Source: a bacterium (GTDB lineage: Bacteria > Eremiobacterota > Eremiobacteria > Baltobacterales > Baltobacteraceae). From it: a DNA stretch of 8,238 nt. Below the pieces are notes generated by a model. It saw nothing but the letters and a program-made list of their open reading frames with translations. It was not told where the DNA came from and ran no database searches. Shown here one piece after another: positions 1 through 7,359 of this stretch (positions are counted from its first letter, which is position 1; each line of letters starts with the position of its first letter). The stretch spans positions 1 through 8,238 of the forward strand of contig JAJXXM010000079.1 in the NCBI GenBank assembly GCA_021781095.1, read 5' to 3'. The position numbers and the translations under genes are program-made.

Positions 1-1003
1 ACACACGCACTACTCGCCGTCGGCGGGGGTGATGGAATTGCGCGAATGTATCGCCGATTTCGTTTCGCGTTTCCGCGGGCTCACGCCGGCATATTCGCCG
101 GCGAACGTCACCGTCGGCCCGGGCCTCAAACCGATCGTGTGGAACCTGCTCTCGGCGCTGCTCGATCCCGGCGACGAATTTATGTATTTCGATCCGGCGT
201 ACCCCGCCTACGCTTCTGCGGCGAGCTATCTCGAAGCGAAAGTCGTCGCGATTCCGTTGCAAGAGTCGCGCAACTGGCGCATGGATCTCGACGAACTCGA
301 ACGTCGCGCGAGCGATAACACCAAAGTGCTGTTGATCAACTCGCCGCACAACCCGACGGGCGGCGTGCTCACCCGCGGCGATTTGGAACGCATCGCGGAG
401 ATCGCCATTCGGCACGATATTCTCGTCATCGCCGACGAGATCTATTCGCGGAACTTTTATCTCGATACGCCCTACCTCTCGATCGCGACGCTTCCGGGAA
501 TGCGCGAACGCACCGTCATCCTCGACGGTTTCTCGAAGGCCTACGCGATGACGGGCTGGCGCCTCGGGTACGCCGTCGGTCCCGAGAAGATCATCAACGC
601 AACGACGCTCTTCAACAACAATACCTTTAGCTGCGTGACGACCTTCGTGCAAATGGCCGGTATCGCCGCGCTGACCGGGCCCGAGGAGCCGGTGCGCGAG
701 ATGAACGAGATGTTCCGCCGGCGACGCGATAAAATCGTCGCCGGGCTCAACGAGATTCCCGGCTTCTCGTGCAAGATGCCCGAGGGTGCGTTTTACGCCT
801 TCGCCAACGTACAGCAGATCACGCACGACGATCGCAAACTCGCGGCCTACCTGCTCGAAAACGCCGGCGTCGCGTTGACCGGCGGCGCCGCATTCGGGAA
901 AGCCGGCGAAGGCTACCTCCGCTTTAGTTACGCAGCGTCGCTCGAGGATATCGATTACGCGCTCGCACAGATCAAAGCGGCGCTCCCGAGCTTTAAAGCG
1001 TAG
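1..1003 (+). CDS. PLP-dependent class I/II aminotransferase, 5' truncated by window edge
   Basis: The 3' part of a fold-type I pyridoxal-phosphate aminotransferase of the aspartate/aromatic aminotransferase kind, a cytosolic enzyme moving an amino group between an amino acid and a 2-oxo acid. The reading frame is already open at base 2 and the first visible residues (HTHYSPSAG, then LR) match the family's substrate-pocket region, so the true start lies upstream; the GTG/ATG at 29-34 are internal. Visible motifs are NSPHNPTGG, ADEIYS, the PLP-lysine block SKAYAMTGWRLGY (lysine codon 536-538) and, near the C terminus, GYLRFSYA, whose arginine (codon 920-922) should bind the substrate carboxylate. 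The frame is intact and ends in TAG. Class is confident; substrate is not, since aspartate, alanine and aromatic enzymes share these motifs. A small membrane-protein gene follows after 7 bases. Confidence 0.93.
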   Translation, partial: HTHYSPSAGVMELRECIADFVSRFRGLTPAYSPANVTVGPGLKPIVWNLLSALLDPGDEFMYFDPAYPAYASAASYLEAKVVAIPLQESRNWRMDLDELERRASDNTKVLLINSPHNPTGGVLTRGDLERIAEIAIRHDILVIADEIYSRNFYLDTPYLSIATLPGMRERTVILDGFSKAYAMTGWRLGYAVGPEKIINATTLFNNNTFSCVTTFVQMAGIAALTGPEEPVREMNEMFRRRRDKIVAGLNEIPGFSCKMPEGAFYAFANVQQITHDDRKLAAYLLENAGVALTGGAAFGKAGEGYLRFSYAASLEDIDYALAQIKAALPSFKA

Positions 1004-1010
1004 TACGCGG

Positions 1011-1307
1011 TTGATCGACGGCGTTAATCTCCCCACCATTATCCTTGCCGCCCCGATCGTGAGCTTGGCGATGCGGACGACCGCATCGCAGTGGATGCTC
1101 CGCGTCGCGATCCTCTGGTGCGCGCTCGTAGCCCTGGCGTGGAGCATTCAGGCCGTCGACCACGCACTGCCGACCGGATGGACGTGGAAGGTCGCCGAGA
1201 TTCTGCCGGCGATCGCGTTTTGGGGGCTCTCGCTGCTGCGCCGCGAGCCGCAGCGCCTCGGCGCCTACCCGTGGGCGCGCGGAAACGGTAGCGGCAGCGC
1301 GCCGTGA
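1011..1307 (+). CDS. small three-helix membrane protein (first of a tandem pair)
   Basis: An unrecognised 98-residue protein. Hydrophobic stretches at about residues 7-21, 30-49 and 61-76 suggest three membrane helices, followed by a charged tail beginning RREPQ (77-81). The chosen start is TTG at 1011, 7 bases after the aminotransferase stop; no clear Shine-Dalgarno is visible. The first in-frame ATG (1071) would remove the first hydrophobic segment, so TTG is preferred. The next gene's product shares the pattern [LI]A[ML]RTxxSxxxLR before helix 2 and SL[LV]R[RK]EPQ after helix 3, supporting both as real and related. The stop overlaps the next start in GTGA, so translational coupling is likely. 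Function unknown. Its position after an aminotransferase may hint at a transport or membrane accessory role, but nothing shows this. Confidence 0.6.
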   Translation: MIDGVNLPTIILAAPIVSLAMRTTASQWMLRVAILWCALVALAWSIQAVDHALPTGWTWKVAEILPAIAFWGLSLLRREPQRLGAYPWARGNGSGSAP

Positions 1308-1594
1308 TCTTCATACAAATACTGTTCTCGTTCGCGTGGGTCGCCATCGCCCTGCGCACCGAACGGAGCGCGCCGTTCTTGCGCGCGGCGTGGTGCTGCT
1401 TTGCATGCTCGACCGCCGCACTCGCACTCGTCCGGCTCTCCGCCTTTCAGCTGCCCGGCACACCGCGCACCGCCGATTTCGTCGCTACGGTGCTGTTTAT
1501 CGTCGTCGCGATCGTCGCGTACGTTTTTTCGCTCGTGCGCAAAGAGCCGCAGCAGGCACGCCGCTGGCTCTGGGATCGGTCCTACGCTGAGTAA
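1304..1594 (+). CDS. small three-helix membrane protein (second of a tandem pair)
   Basis: An unrecognised 96-residue protein with hydrophobic segments at about residues 2-17, 27-45 and 57-77, consistent with three membrane helices, and a basic, tryptophan-containing tail after RKEPQ (79-83). It starts at GTG 1304, inside the stop region of the preceding gene (GTGA overlap). Its layout and two short motifs match the preceding protein, suggesting an old tandem duplication and perhaps a hetero-oligomer. It has no SMR-family or toxin signature that I recognise. The TAA stop lies 6 bases from the convergent trpS stop codon, leaving no room for an ordinary intergenic terminator. Function is unknown; existence is supported by the overlap and by the similarity to its neighbour. 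Confidence 0.62.
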   Translation: MIFIQILFSFAWVAIALRTERSAPFLRAAWCCFACSTAALALVRLSAFQLPGTPRTADFVATVLFIVVAIVAYVFSLVRKEPQQARRWLWDRSYAE

Positions 1595-1600
1595 GCGGCG

Positions 1601-2599
1601 CTAGAGCAGCTTCATCGCTCGTTTCACGTCGGCGAGCACCTCGCCGGCTACGGAGCGCGTACGCGCGGTGCCTTCGGCGATGATACGCTCGACTTCGCCG
1701 GGATCGCTACGAAACAATCGGTATCGCTCTCGCACCGGCGCGAGATAGGCGTTGAGCGCCTCGGCGAACGCCGCTTTATCGGCGACGCATCCGAGCGCGC
1801 CGCTACGGCACTCCGACGCGATGCGTTCGAGCGCAGCCTGCGGCACCAATTTCCAAAGCGCGAAAACCGGGCAAATCTCCGGATGTCCCGGATCGCCTTT
1901 TCGTAATTTCTGCGGATCGGTAAACATCGTGCGAATACGCTGCGTCGTCGTCGCTTCGTCGTCGGCGATGAGGATCGCGTTATCGTAACTCTTGCTCATC
2001 TTGCGGCCGTCGGTTCCCGGAACTTCCGGAAACTCCGAGAGCGTCGGCTGCGGTTCGACGAGTACGTCGTTTCCCTCGCCGTAGAGATGGTTGAAACGGC
2101 GCACCACTTCGCGAGCGAATTCCAGGTGCGCGACCTGGTCGCGCCCGACCGGGACGCGCTCTCCGCGCACGACGGCGATATCGCAGAGCTGTAACAGGGG
2201 ATAGCCGAGGAATCCATAGGTGGCGATCTCGGCGCCGAGCGCTTCGATCTGCCCTTTATAGGTGGGCACGCGTTCGAGCCACGAGACCGGCGTAACCATC
2301 GACAGCAGCACGTGTAGTTCGGCGATCTCCGGAACCGCACTCTGCAAGAAAATCGTCGCCTTTTGCGGATCGACGCCCGCGGCGAGCCAGACCGCGACCA
2401 TTTCATTGCGCGCATCGCGAATCGCTTGCGGATTTTCGAAGCCGGTGGTGTATGCGTGGAGATCGGCGATCTCGAAATACGCCTCCGCGCTCTCGCAATA
2501 GTCGCGCCACTGCGTGAGCACGCCGACGAGATGACCGAGGTGCAATCCGCCGGTCGGGCGCATGCCCGACATCACGCGAGGTTTCTTTTCGAGTGCCAT
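1601..2599 (-). CDS. trpS: tryptophan--tRNA ligase
   Basis: A class Ic aminoacyl-tRNA synthetase that activates tryptophan with ATP and charges tRNA-Trp in the cytosol. At 332 residues it has the usual bacterial length. The HIGH-type signature is GLHLGHLVG (18-26), preceded by SGMRPTG, and the KMSKS loop is perfect (GRKMSKSYDNAI, KMSKS at 200-204). YPLLQLCDIAVVRGERVPVGRDQVAHLEFAREVVRRFN (written here as its segments YPLLQLCDI, VPVGRDQVAHLE and RRFN, 133-170) is typical TrpRS Rossmann-fold sequence, closer to TrpRS than to TyrRS. The start is ATG at 2599, with AAGG about 12 bases upstream. It is the last gene visible in the leftward operon, 40 bases after thiD, and converges with the small membrane genes. 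I see no T-box or trp leader upstream. Confidence 0.96.
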   Translation of the reverse strand: MALEKKPRVMSGMRPTGGLHLGHLVGVLTQWRDYCESAEAYFEIADLHAYTTGFENPQAIRDARNEMVAVWLAAGVDPQKATIFLQSAVPEIAELHVLLSMVTPVSWLERVPTYKGQIEALGAEIATYGFLGYPLLQLCDIAVVRGERVPVGRDQVAHLEFAREVVRRFNHLYGEGNDVLVEPQPTLSEFPEVPGTDGRKMSKSYDNAILIADDEATTTQRIRTMFTDPQKLRKGDPGHPEICPVFALWKLVPQAALERIASECRSGALGCVADKAAFAEALNAYLAPVRERYRLFRSDPGEVERIIAEGTARTRSVAGEVLADVKRAMKLL

Positions 2600-2639
2600 C
2601 GTTTGTTTCTACCTTGCCGTCGCCGCGAGCGTCAATGCG

Positions 2640-3383
2640 TTATACCGCCTCGCCAAGCCGTGCGCGCACCAACGCGCGCGCCGAGCGAAGCGCATCGCCG
2701 ATCGAGGCGCCGTCGGCGAGCGCGGCCGCCATGCCGAACGCGAGCGTGCAGCCCGTGCCGCGATGCTTGCCGGGAATGCGCGATGCCGCGAGCGATTCGG
2801 AACGAATGCGTTCGCGAGCCCGCTCCACGAGAACGTCGCGCGGCTCGCCTTCGAGGTGGCCGCCGGTCAGAACCACGGCGCAACCACCAAGCGCGAGTAT
2901 CGCGCGCGCAGCGTCATCCATCTCCTCGCGCTCGATCGCGCGGCGCCCGAGGAGCGCGGCGCCCTCCGCGAGATTCGGCGTCGCGATGGCGTTTTCGAGC
3001 GAGAGAAGTCGATCGCGCAGGGCCTCGAGCGTTCCCGGCGCGGCGAGCGCACCGCCGGGGGAGGCGGCGAGCACCGGGTCGACGACCGTGTAGAGGCGCG
3101 GGTGCGCCGCGATCCGTTCGGCGACGACGGCAACGTGCTCGGCGCTGGGAAGCGCGCCGACGCGCACCGCGGCGATCTGCGGCCATGGAACGCTGCCGAG
3201 TTGTTCGCGAAGCGTCACCGGATCGACGGCGTGAAGCGCGCGCACCCCACCGGCATCCTGCGCGCTCACCGCGGCGACCACCGTATACACATCGTTTCCG
3301 GTCCGCGCACCGAGCCGAATATCGAGCCCCACCCCCGCGACGTTCCACGGATGCGTCGTGCCGATGCTCAAGACGGCCTTCAT
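2640..3383 (-). CDS. thiD: hydroxymethylpyrimidine/phosphomethylpyrimidine kinase (ThiD-like)
   Basis: A ribokinase-fold kinase that phosphorylates hydroxymethylpyrimidine and/or its monophosphate to the pyrophosphate used by ThiE. At 247 residues it is slightly short for the family. Recognisable blocks are VVDPVLAAS, TPNLAEGAALLG, VVLTGGHLEGEPRDVL and the anion-hole/ATP motif GTGCTLAFG (209-217, Cys212). By alignment from memory with Salmonella ThiD, substrate residues Asp23, Gln44 and Cys213 correspond to Asp21, Gln42 and Cys212 here, so the active site looks intact. The usual glycine-rich start (GSDxSGGAG type) is replaced by GTTHPWNVAG (8-17), a marked divergence. The start ATG 3383 overlaps the thiE stop in ATGA, with GGGAG upstream. 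The frame is open further upstream, but that part lies inside thiE. Whether it performs both kinase steps cannot be read from sequence. Confidence 0.9.
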   Translation of the reverse strand: MKAVLSIGTTHPWNVAGVGLDIRLGARTGNDVYTVVAAVSAQDAGGVRALHAVDPVTLREQLGSVPWPQIAAVRVGALPSAEHVAVVAERIAAHPRLYTVVDPVLAASPGGALAAPGTLEALRDRLLSLENAIATPNLAEGAALLGRRAIEREEMDDAARAILALGGCAVVLTGGHLEGEPRDVLVERARERIRSESLAASRIPGKHRGTGCTLAFGMAAALADGASIGDALRSARALVRARLGEAV

Positions 3384-4012
3384 GCTGCCGCGCTCTCCCA
3401 GGCGGCGACGAAGCGGCGGGCCGCCGCGGCGGGATCGGCGGCCTGCGCGATTGCGGCGATGGTCGCAGCCATCGCGGCGCCGCTCGCACGCACGCCGGCG
3501 AGCCGGTCGGCGGTGATACCACCGATCGCACAGATCGGCAGCGCCGTCACGTCGGCGACCGCACGCAGCCCGACGAGCCCGATCGGAGCGCCCGCATCGG
3601 CCTTGCTCGCTGTCGCAAAGACCGCGCCGACGCCGAGATAATCGACCGCGCCGAGATCGGCCGCGCGCGCTTCGGTGGGGTTGCCGATCGAAAGGCCGAC
3701 GATCGCCTCGGGCCACGCCGCGCGCACGCGCGCGGGATCCTCGAAGCCGTCGTCGCCGGGGCCGAGATGCACGCCGTCGCAACCCGCTTCACGCGCCGCG
3801 CGCCAATCGTCATTGCCGATTGCGAGTGCGCCGCGCGCGCGGGCGAGATCGGCGAATGCGCGCAGCCGGGCGCGATCGATGCCTCTTTTCGCGCGATACT
3901 GCACGATCCGAAATCCTGCGACAAGCACCGCTTCGATGAGGCGGCGCGCGTCGGGCGCTTCGTTCACGATGGCGTACGGGCCGCGCAACAACGCGCGTGC
4001 CTCCGCGCGCAT
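3380..4012 (-). CDS. thiE: thiamine-phosphate synthase
   Basis: A TIM-barrel enzyme that joins hydroxymethylpyrimidine pyrophosphate and thiazole phosphate into thiamine monophosphate, working directly after ThiD. The 210-residue form has the usual length. Family blocks in order are QYRAK (38-42), GNDDW (66-70, magnesium/pyrophosphate region), CDGVHLG (78-84), GVGAVFATASK (127-137) and CAIGGI (161-166). Two places differ from the common form: GLSIGN (106-111) stands where GxSxH is usual, and the terminal phosphate-binding GxAxxSAI appears as GAAMAATIAAI. The start is ATG 4012; the frame could extend to 4078, but that would overlap the small membrane gene and adds basic sequence absent from the family. 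It shares one base with the upstream stop (TGATG) and overlaps thiD by ATGA. No thiamine-pyrophosphate riboswitch is visible upstream. Confidence 0.92.
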   Translation of the reverse strand: MRAEARALLRGPYAIVNEAPDARRLIEAVLVAGFRIVQYRAKRGIDRARLRAFADLARARGALAIGNDDWRAAREAGCDGVHLGPGDDGFEDPARVRAAWPEAIVGLSIGNPTEARAADLGAVDYLGVGAVFATASKADAGAPIGLVGLRAVADVTALPICAIGGITADRLAGVRASGAAMAATIAAIAQAADPAAAARRFVAAWESAAA

Positions 4013-4221
4013 CACGATTTCTTTTTGGTCGGGCGCAAGCGCACCCACATGACGACGTTCGCGGCGACGTAGGCGCAAAACACGACGATCGCACCGACGG
4101 CGACCCAGCGTTGCCCGCGCTGCAACGCGAGCGGCACGATGAAGCCGAAGCAGAGGACCGCCCCCATCGCCAGCGAGAGCGCGCGCGTAAACGGAAAGAG
4201 CGGGCCGGGGCCGGAGTTCAT
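4012..4221 (-). CDS. 69-residue two-helix membrane protein of unknown function
   Basis: A small unrecognised protein with two hydrophobic segments (about residues 14-33 and 39-60) joined by the short loop QRGQR, and a strongly basic end, RLRPTKKKS. Positive charges in loop and tail make topology uncertain. The ATG at 4221 has AGGA about 7 bases upstream. Only 10 bases separate it from parB, and its TGA shares a base with the thiE ATG (TGATG). This packing, the Shine-Dalgarno and the clear membrane pattern support a real gene, not a shadow of parB; the frame upstream of 4221 does lie inside parB and should be ignored. Sitting between segregation and thiamine genes, its role could belong to either or neither. 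Confidence 0.7.
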   Translation of the reverse strand: MNSGPGPLFPFTRALSLAMGAVLCFGFIVPLALQRGQRWVAVGAIVVFCAYVAANVVMWVRLRPTKKKS

Positions 4222-4231
4222 GCGAGCGTTC

Positions 4232-5125
4232 CTATGCGTCGAGGAGCAAGTCGCCGAGACGCATGAGTTCTTCATCGTCGGCGAAGCGGAGCTCGATCCG
4301 GCCACCCCGTCCGGCGCGAACGATCCGCACGGCGGTACCGTATCGGCGCTGAACGCGATCGACGAAGGCGCGCTCGTCGGCGCCGGTTTCGTCGGCCCTT
4401 GCGTGCTCGGTGCGGCGAGGCTTCGGCGCGCTCGCTTCGCGAACGATGTCTTCAATCGCTCGCACCGAGAGTTGCTCTTGCGCGACGCGACGCGCGAGCG
4501 CGAGGCGTTTCTCGGCGGGAATGGCGAGCAGGGCCCGGGCGTGCCCGGCGGTGATGCGCCGTTCGACGAGCATCGCTTTGATTTCGTCGTCGAGCGCGAG
4601 CAAGCGCAACGCGTTGGCGATCGCCGGGCGGCTCTTGCCGATGCGAACCGCAAGTTGTTCTTGCGTGAACGAATATTCTTCGATGAGATGCGCGAAGCCA
4701 TACGCTTCCTCGAGCGGATTTAGATCTTCGCGCTGGAGATTTTCGATAATCGCGATCTCGATCGATTCGACGTCGTTACTCGCCCGAACGATCGCCGGAA
4801 TGCTGCTTTTTTTGGCGATCGCGCTCGCGCGCCAGCGGCGTTCGCCGGCGACGATTTCGAAGCGCTCTCCACGCGCGCGCACGATGATCGGCACGAGCAC
4901 GCCGTACTGTTCGATCGAAGACGCTAATTCCGCGAGCGCTTCTTCGTTGAAATGTTTGCGCGGTTGCGCGGCATTCGGCGCCACGCGATCGATCGCGATC
5001 TCGCGAACGACGTCGCCGGTACCTTCTTCGGCCGGAGCGGTCGGGCGAACGGGAGTCGGCGCGACGCCCGCGTCACCGAGCAACGCGGTGAGGCCGCGGC
5101 CGAGGCCACGCTTGGGCGCGCTCAC
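4232..5125 (-). CDS. parB: chromosome-partitioning protein ParB (parS-binding CTPase)
   Basis: The centromere-binding protein that loads at parS, binds CTP, closes as a clamp and spreads on DNA, working with ParA in origin segregation. All parts of a chromosomal ParB are visible in 297 residues: the N-terminal ParA-contacting arginine/glycine motif KRGLGRGL (5-12), a variable linker to about 38, box I QPRKHF (54-59), CTP-binding GERRWRA (94-100), ENLQRED and NPLEEA (128-141), a helix-turn-helix at about 153-175 ([20 protein letters not shown]) and a C-terminal dimerisation segment (about 250-297). It starts at GTG 5125, overlapping the parA TGA as GTGA, with AAGGTG 5 bases upstream. Its expected target, parS, lies in the same operon at 5911-5926. 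Confidence 0.97.
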   Translation of the reverse strand: MSAPKRGLGRGLTALLGDAGVAPTPVRPTAPAEEGTGDVVREIAIDRVAPNAAQPRKHFNEEALAELASSIEQYGVLVPIIVRARGERFEIVAGERRWRASAIAKKSSIPAIVRASNDVESIEIAIIENLQREDLNPLEEAYGFAHLIEEYSFTQEQLAVRIGKSRPAIANALRLLALDDEIKAMLVERRITAGHARALLAIPAEKRLALARRVAQEQLSVRAIEDIVREASAPKPRRTEHARADETGADERAFVDRVQRRYGTAVRIVRAGRGGRIELRFADDEELMRLGDLLLDA

Positions 5126-5895
5126 GCGCGCACCTTGGCACGCATGCCGATCTCTTGGGCGAGGGCGATATACGCTTGCGCCCCGCGACTCTTAATATCG
5201 AAGAGAATCGCGGGTTGGCCGTACGACGGAGCTTCGCTGAGCCGTATGTTGCGCGGGATCTGCGTTTTATACATCTGTTCGGGAAAGTATTTTTCCAATT
5301 CGTCGATCACTTCGCTCGCCAAGCGCGTGCGTCCGTCGAACATCGTGACGAGCACGCCGCTGACGTGCAAGCTCGGGTTGAGCGCTTCGCGGACCTTATG
5401 CACGACCGCGGTTAATTGCGTCAGCCCTTCGAGTGCGTAGAATTCGGCTTGAACCGGGATCACGATCTCTTCGGCTGCGGTAAGCGCGTTGATCGTCAGC
5501 AAACCCAACGACGGCGGGCAATCGATGAGCACGTACTCGTAGCGGGACGCGATGGGCTGGAGCGCCGCGCGCAGACGCGTTTCACGCGAGAGCGCGGAGA
5601 CGAGTTCGATCTCCGCTCCGGCGAGATTGAGCGTCGCGGGAAGCAAATCGAGATGCGCGATATCGGTCGGGACGAGCGCGTCGTCGATGCGCGTGTCGCC
5701 GAGCAAAACGCTATAGGTATCGGCGCGCAATTTGCTCTTTTCGATACCGAAGCCAGTGGTGGTATTGCCTTGCGGATCGCAATCGATAACGAGCACGTGT
5801 CGGCCCTCGAGCGCGAGCGCGGCGCCGAGATTGACGGCGGTCGTCGATTTGCCGACGCCGCCTTTTTGATTGACTAATGCGATGATACGAGTCAG
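5122..5895 (-). CDS. parA: chromosome-partitioning ATPase ParA (Soj type)
   Basis: A MinD/ParA-family ATPase that binds nucleoid DNA non-specifically as an ATP dimer and is released by ParB. In the 257-residue form chosen, the deviant Walker A is KGGVGKST (11-18, signature Lys11 and Lys16), followed by VIDCDPQGN (37-44), LIDCPPSLG (123-131) and the C-terminal [11 protein letters not shown]; there is no N-terminal helix-turn-helix, so it is the short chromosomal type, close to Bacillus Soj in length. The start is unusual: there is no ATG or GTG near the family N terminus [14 protein letters not shown] at 5895 follows AAGGAG by exactly 6 bases and is my choice. TTG codons at 5958 (GGGGAG 4 bases upstream) and 5970 (no Shine-Dalgarno) would give longer forms running through parS. 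It overlaps parB by GTGA. Confidence 0.95.
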   Translation of the reverse strand: MTRIIALVNQKGGVGKSTTAVNLGAALALEGRHVLVIDCDPQGNTTTGFGIEKSKLRADTYSVLLGDTRIDDALVPTDIAHLDLLPATLNLAGAEIELVSALSRETRLRAALQPIASRYEYVLIDCPPSLGLLTINALTAAEEIVIPVQAEFYALEGLTQLTAVVHKVREALNPSLHVSGVLVTMFDGRTRLASEVIDELEKYFPEQMYKTQIPRNIRLSEAPSYGQPAILFDIKSRGAQAYIALAQEIGMRAKVRA

Positions 5896-5901
5896 GACGC
5901 T

Positions 5902-5907
5902 CTCCTT
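5902..5907 (-). promoter_or_regulatory. Shine-Dalgarno AAGGAG deciding the parA CTG start
   Basis: On the minus strand the bases before parA read AAGGAG, six more bases, then CTG ACT CGT ATC. This is the best ribosome-binding match in the operon and its spacing to CTG is ideal. It lies between the parS palindrome and the parA coding start, and is the main reason for choosing the CTG. Confidence 0.7.
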
Positions 5908-5910
5908 GAA

Positions 5911-5926
5911 TGTTTCACGTGAAACA
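5911..5926. promoter_or_regulatory. parS: parS centromere site (perfect 16-base palindrome)
   Basis: The site reads TGTTTCACGTGAAACA, a perfect palindrome and an exact match to the widely conserved bacterial parS consensus. It is the loading site for the ParB encoded about 800 bases downstream. It covers the end of cca: on the minus strand its first 12 bases encode Cys-Phe-Thr-stop of the Cca frame. It ends 3 bases before the parA Shine-Dalgarno. ParB bound here could also affect transcription passing into parAB; that is inference. Confidence 0.95.
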
Positions 5927-7318
5927 CTCGCTGTCGCTCTCGGGTTCCGACGATGCAAGATACTCCCCAAGCAGTGTGAGGAGCGAACCCCGCTCGTTAT
6001 GCTCGGGCCGCTCGGTAACCTTCTCGAGGAGCAACGCGAGCGCCGCCCCTACCCTCTTATCACCTCGAAACGCCTCGTTGACAAGCCCTCGAGCACGCAT
6101 TTGCTCGATAATATCCTCGCCGCCGATCGCCAAATCGCCGACGCCGAGCGCCGGCTTTTTCTCTAGCTCCGCCCAGACGCGCTCTTCGAAGCGTTCGTTC
6201 GAGCCGTCGCGCTTGGGGAGCCCGGAGCCGACGATATCGGCGGCTCGAAGCGCGAATTGCCGCTGCAGCCGAGCGGCCCCAATACGTCGGATGAAACGCC
6301 GCACTGCGGCCGCGCTCAGTTGGGGATCGGCGACGTACATGTGATTGCGCACCAAGGCCTCGACCTCGTCGGTCGCGTCGCCGGAGAAACGGAGGCGTTG
6401 CATGATCGCGCGCACGAGGTCGCCGCCGACCTGCTCGTGGCGATAGAAGTGTGGCCCGTCTTTGGTGCGCGGCTTCCCAACGTCGTGGAGGAGCGCCGCA
6501 AGGCGAAGGACGATGTCGCCCGGTGGCACCGCATCGAGCGTCGCGAGATTGTGGTCGAGGACGTCGTACGCGTGCCACTCGTTCTGCTCGACGTTCCGCC
6601 CCTCCATCACTTCGGGGAGCAGCACCGCCAAAATACCGGTCTCTTCGAGCAGCCGGAGACCCGAGGACGGCTTCGCGGCGAGACCGAGCAGCTTCTGCAG
6701 CTCGTCCATCACGCGTTCTGCCGAGACCGACGCAACGAGCGGCGCGGCCTCCTGCATCGCTTTCCGGGTCTCGGCACTTACCGAGAAGTCGAAGCGCGCA
6801 GCAAACTGAGCCGCCCGTAAAAGCCGAAGCGGATCCTCGCGAAAGGCTCCCGGCCAGAGAATATCGATGCGACGCGCCGCAATATCGGCGGCGCCGGCGA
6901 ACGGATCGACGAGCCGCCCCTCGGGGAGCGCGCGTGCGATCGCATTCATACGGAAATCCCGGCGTCCAAGATCCTCTTCGAGGCTCACGCCGGGGCCGCT
7001 CTCGATATCGAAGGCTCGATGCCCGATCCCAGTGGAGCGTTCGCGCCGCGGGGGCGCGATATCGACGTTCTGCCCCGCCAGCGTGAGCTTGAGCACCGCA
7101 AAGCTCTCGCCGACGAGATCGATCCGCCCGATGGGGGCGAGCCGATCCCTGATCTGCGCGAACGAGAGCCCGGTTACCACATAATCGAAGTCCTTCGGTT
7201 CCGAGGCCTCCCCGAGCCGCAATTCATCGCGCACGCGCCCGCCAACCGAAAAAAGCGTCCCGGGAGGGAGCGCATCGGCGAGCATTTTGTCGATGAGGTG
7301 CAGCGGCATCGCGTTCAT
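5915..7318 (-). CDS. cca: CCA tRNA nucleotidyltransferase / poly(A) polymerase family protein with HD domain
   Basis: A class II nucleotidyltransferase, most likely adding or repairing the 3' CCA end of tRNAs; a poly(A)-polymerase or CC-/A-adding split enzyme cannot be excluded. The 467-residue form shows [10 protein letters not shown] (24-33), catalytic DFDYVV (43-48, metal-binding Asp43 and Asp45), RRDFRMNA (119-126), LVDPFAG and the [18 protein letters not shown] head/neck motif (159-176), then an HD-type domain ([17 protein letters not shown] at 249-265, [13 protein letters not shown] from 276) and a C-terminal DLAIGGEDI segment. The start ATG 7318 is preferred; ATG 7309 is also possible, and a GTG at 7378 would add 20 residues encoded by a parS-like site. 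Upstream AGGGT is a weak ribosome-binding site. Its stop lies within parS, 19 bases before parA, making it the probable first gene of the operon. Confidence 0.9.
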   Translation of the reverse strand: MNAMPLHLIDKMLADALPPGTLFSVGGRVRDELRLGEASEPKDFDYVVTGLSFAQIRDRLAPIGRIDLVGESFAVLKLTLAGQNVDIAPPRRERSTGIGHRAFDIESGPGVSLEEDLGRRDFRMNAIARALPEGRLVDPFAGAADIAARRIDILWPGAFREDPLRLLRAAQFAARFDFSVSAETRKAMQEAAPLVASVSAERVMDELQKLLGLAAKPSSGLRLLEETGILAVLLPEVMEGRNVEQNEWHAYDVLDHNLATLDAVPPGDIVLRLAALLHDVGKPRTKDGPHFYRHEQVGGDLVRAIMQRLRFSGDATDEVEALVRNHMYVADPQLSAAAVRRFIRRIGAARLQRQFALRAADIVGSGLPKRDGSNERFEERVWAELEKKPALGVGDLAIGGEDIIEQMRARGLVNEAFRGDKRVGAALALLLEKVTERPEHNERGSLLTLLGEYLASSEPESDSECFT

Positions 7319-7359
7319 TCTACCCTGTCCAACGGGCGCCGAGCACCTTTCGTCCAGCG

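Noticed and set aside
3384..3782. N-terminal extension of ThiD to 3782
   Set aside because: The added 133 residues are low-complexity arginine-rich sequence lying inside thiE in another frame; the conserved ThiD begins at ATG 3383.
2363..4072. 569-residue plus-strand open frame opposite trpS, thiD and thiE
   Set aside because: It is an antisense shadow of GC-rich codons: arginine/alanine-rich, without any family motif, while the minus strand carries clear conserved enzymes.
4012..4300. TPP riboswitch controlling thiE and thiD
   Set aside because: The conserved CTGAGA and ACCTGA elements are not present, and the thi genes are fused tightly to the upstream genes.
1209..6943. GCGATCGC octamers (1209, 4617, 4815, 6936) as a HIP1-like repeated motif
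   Set aside because: There are more than base composition alone predicts, but common codons in this genome (GCG ATC GC) explain them; no regular spacing is seen.
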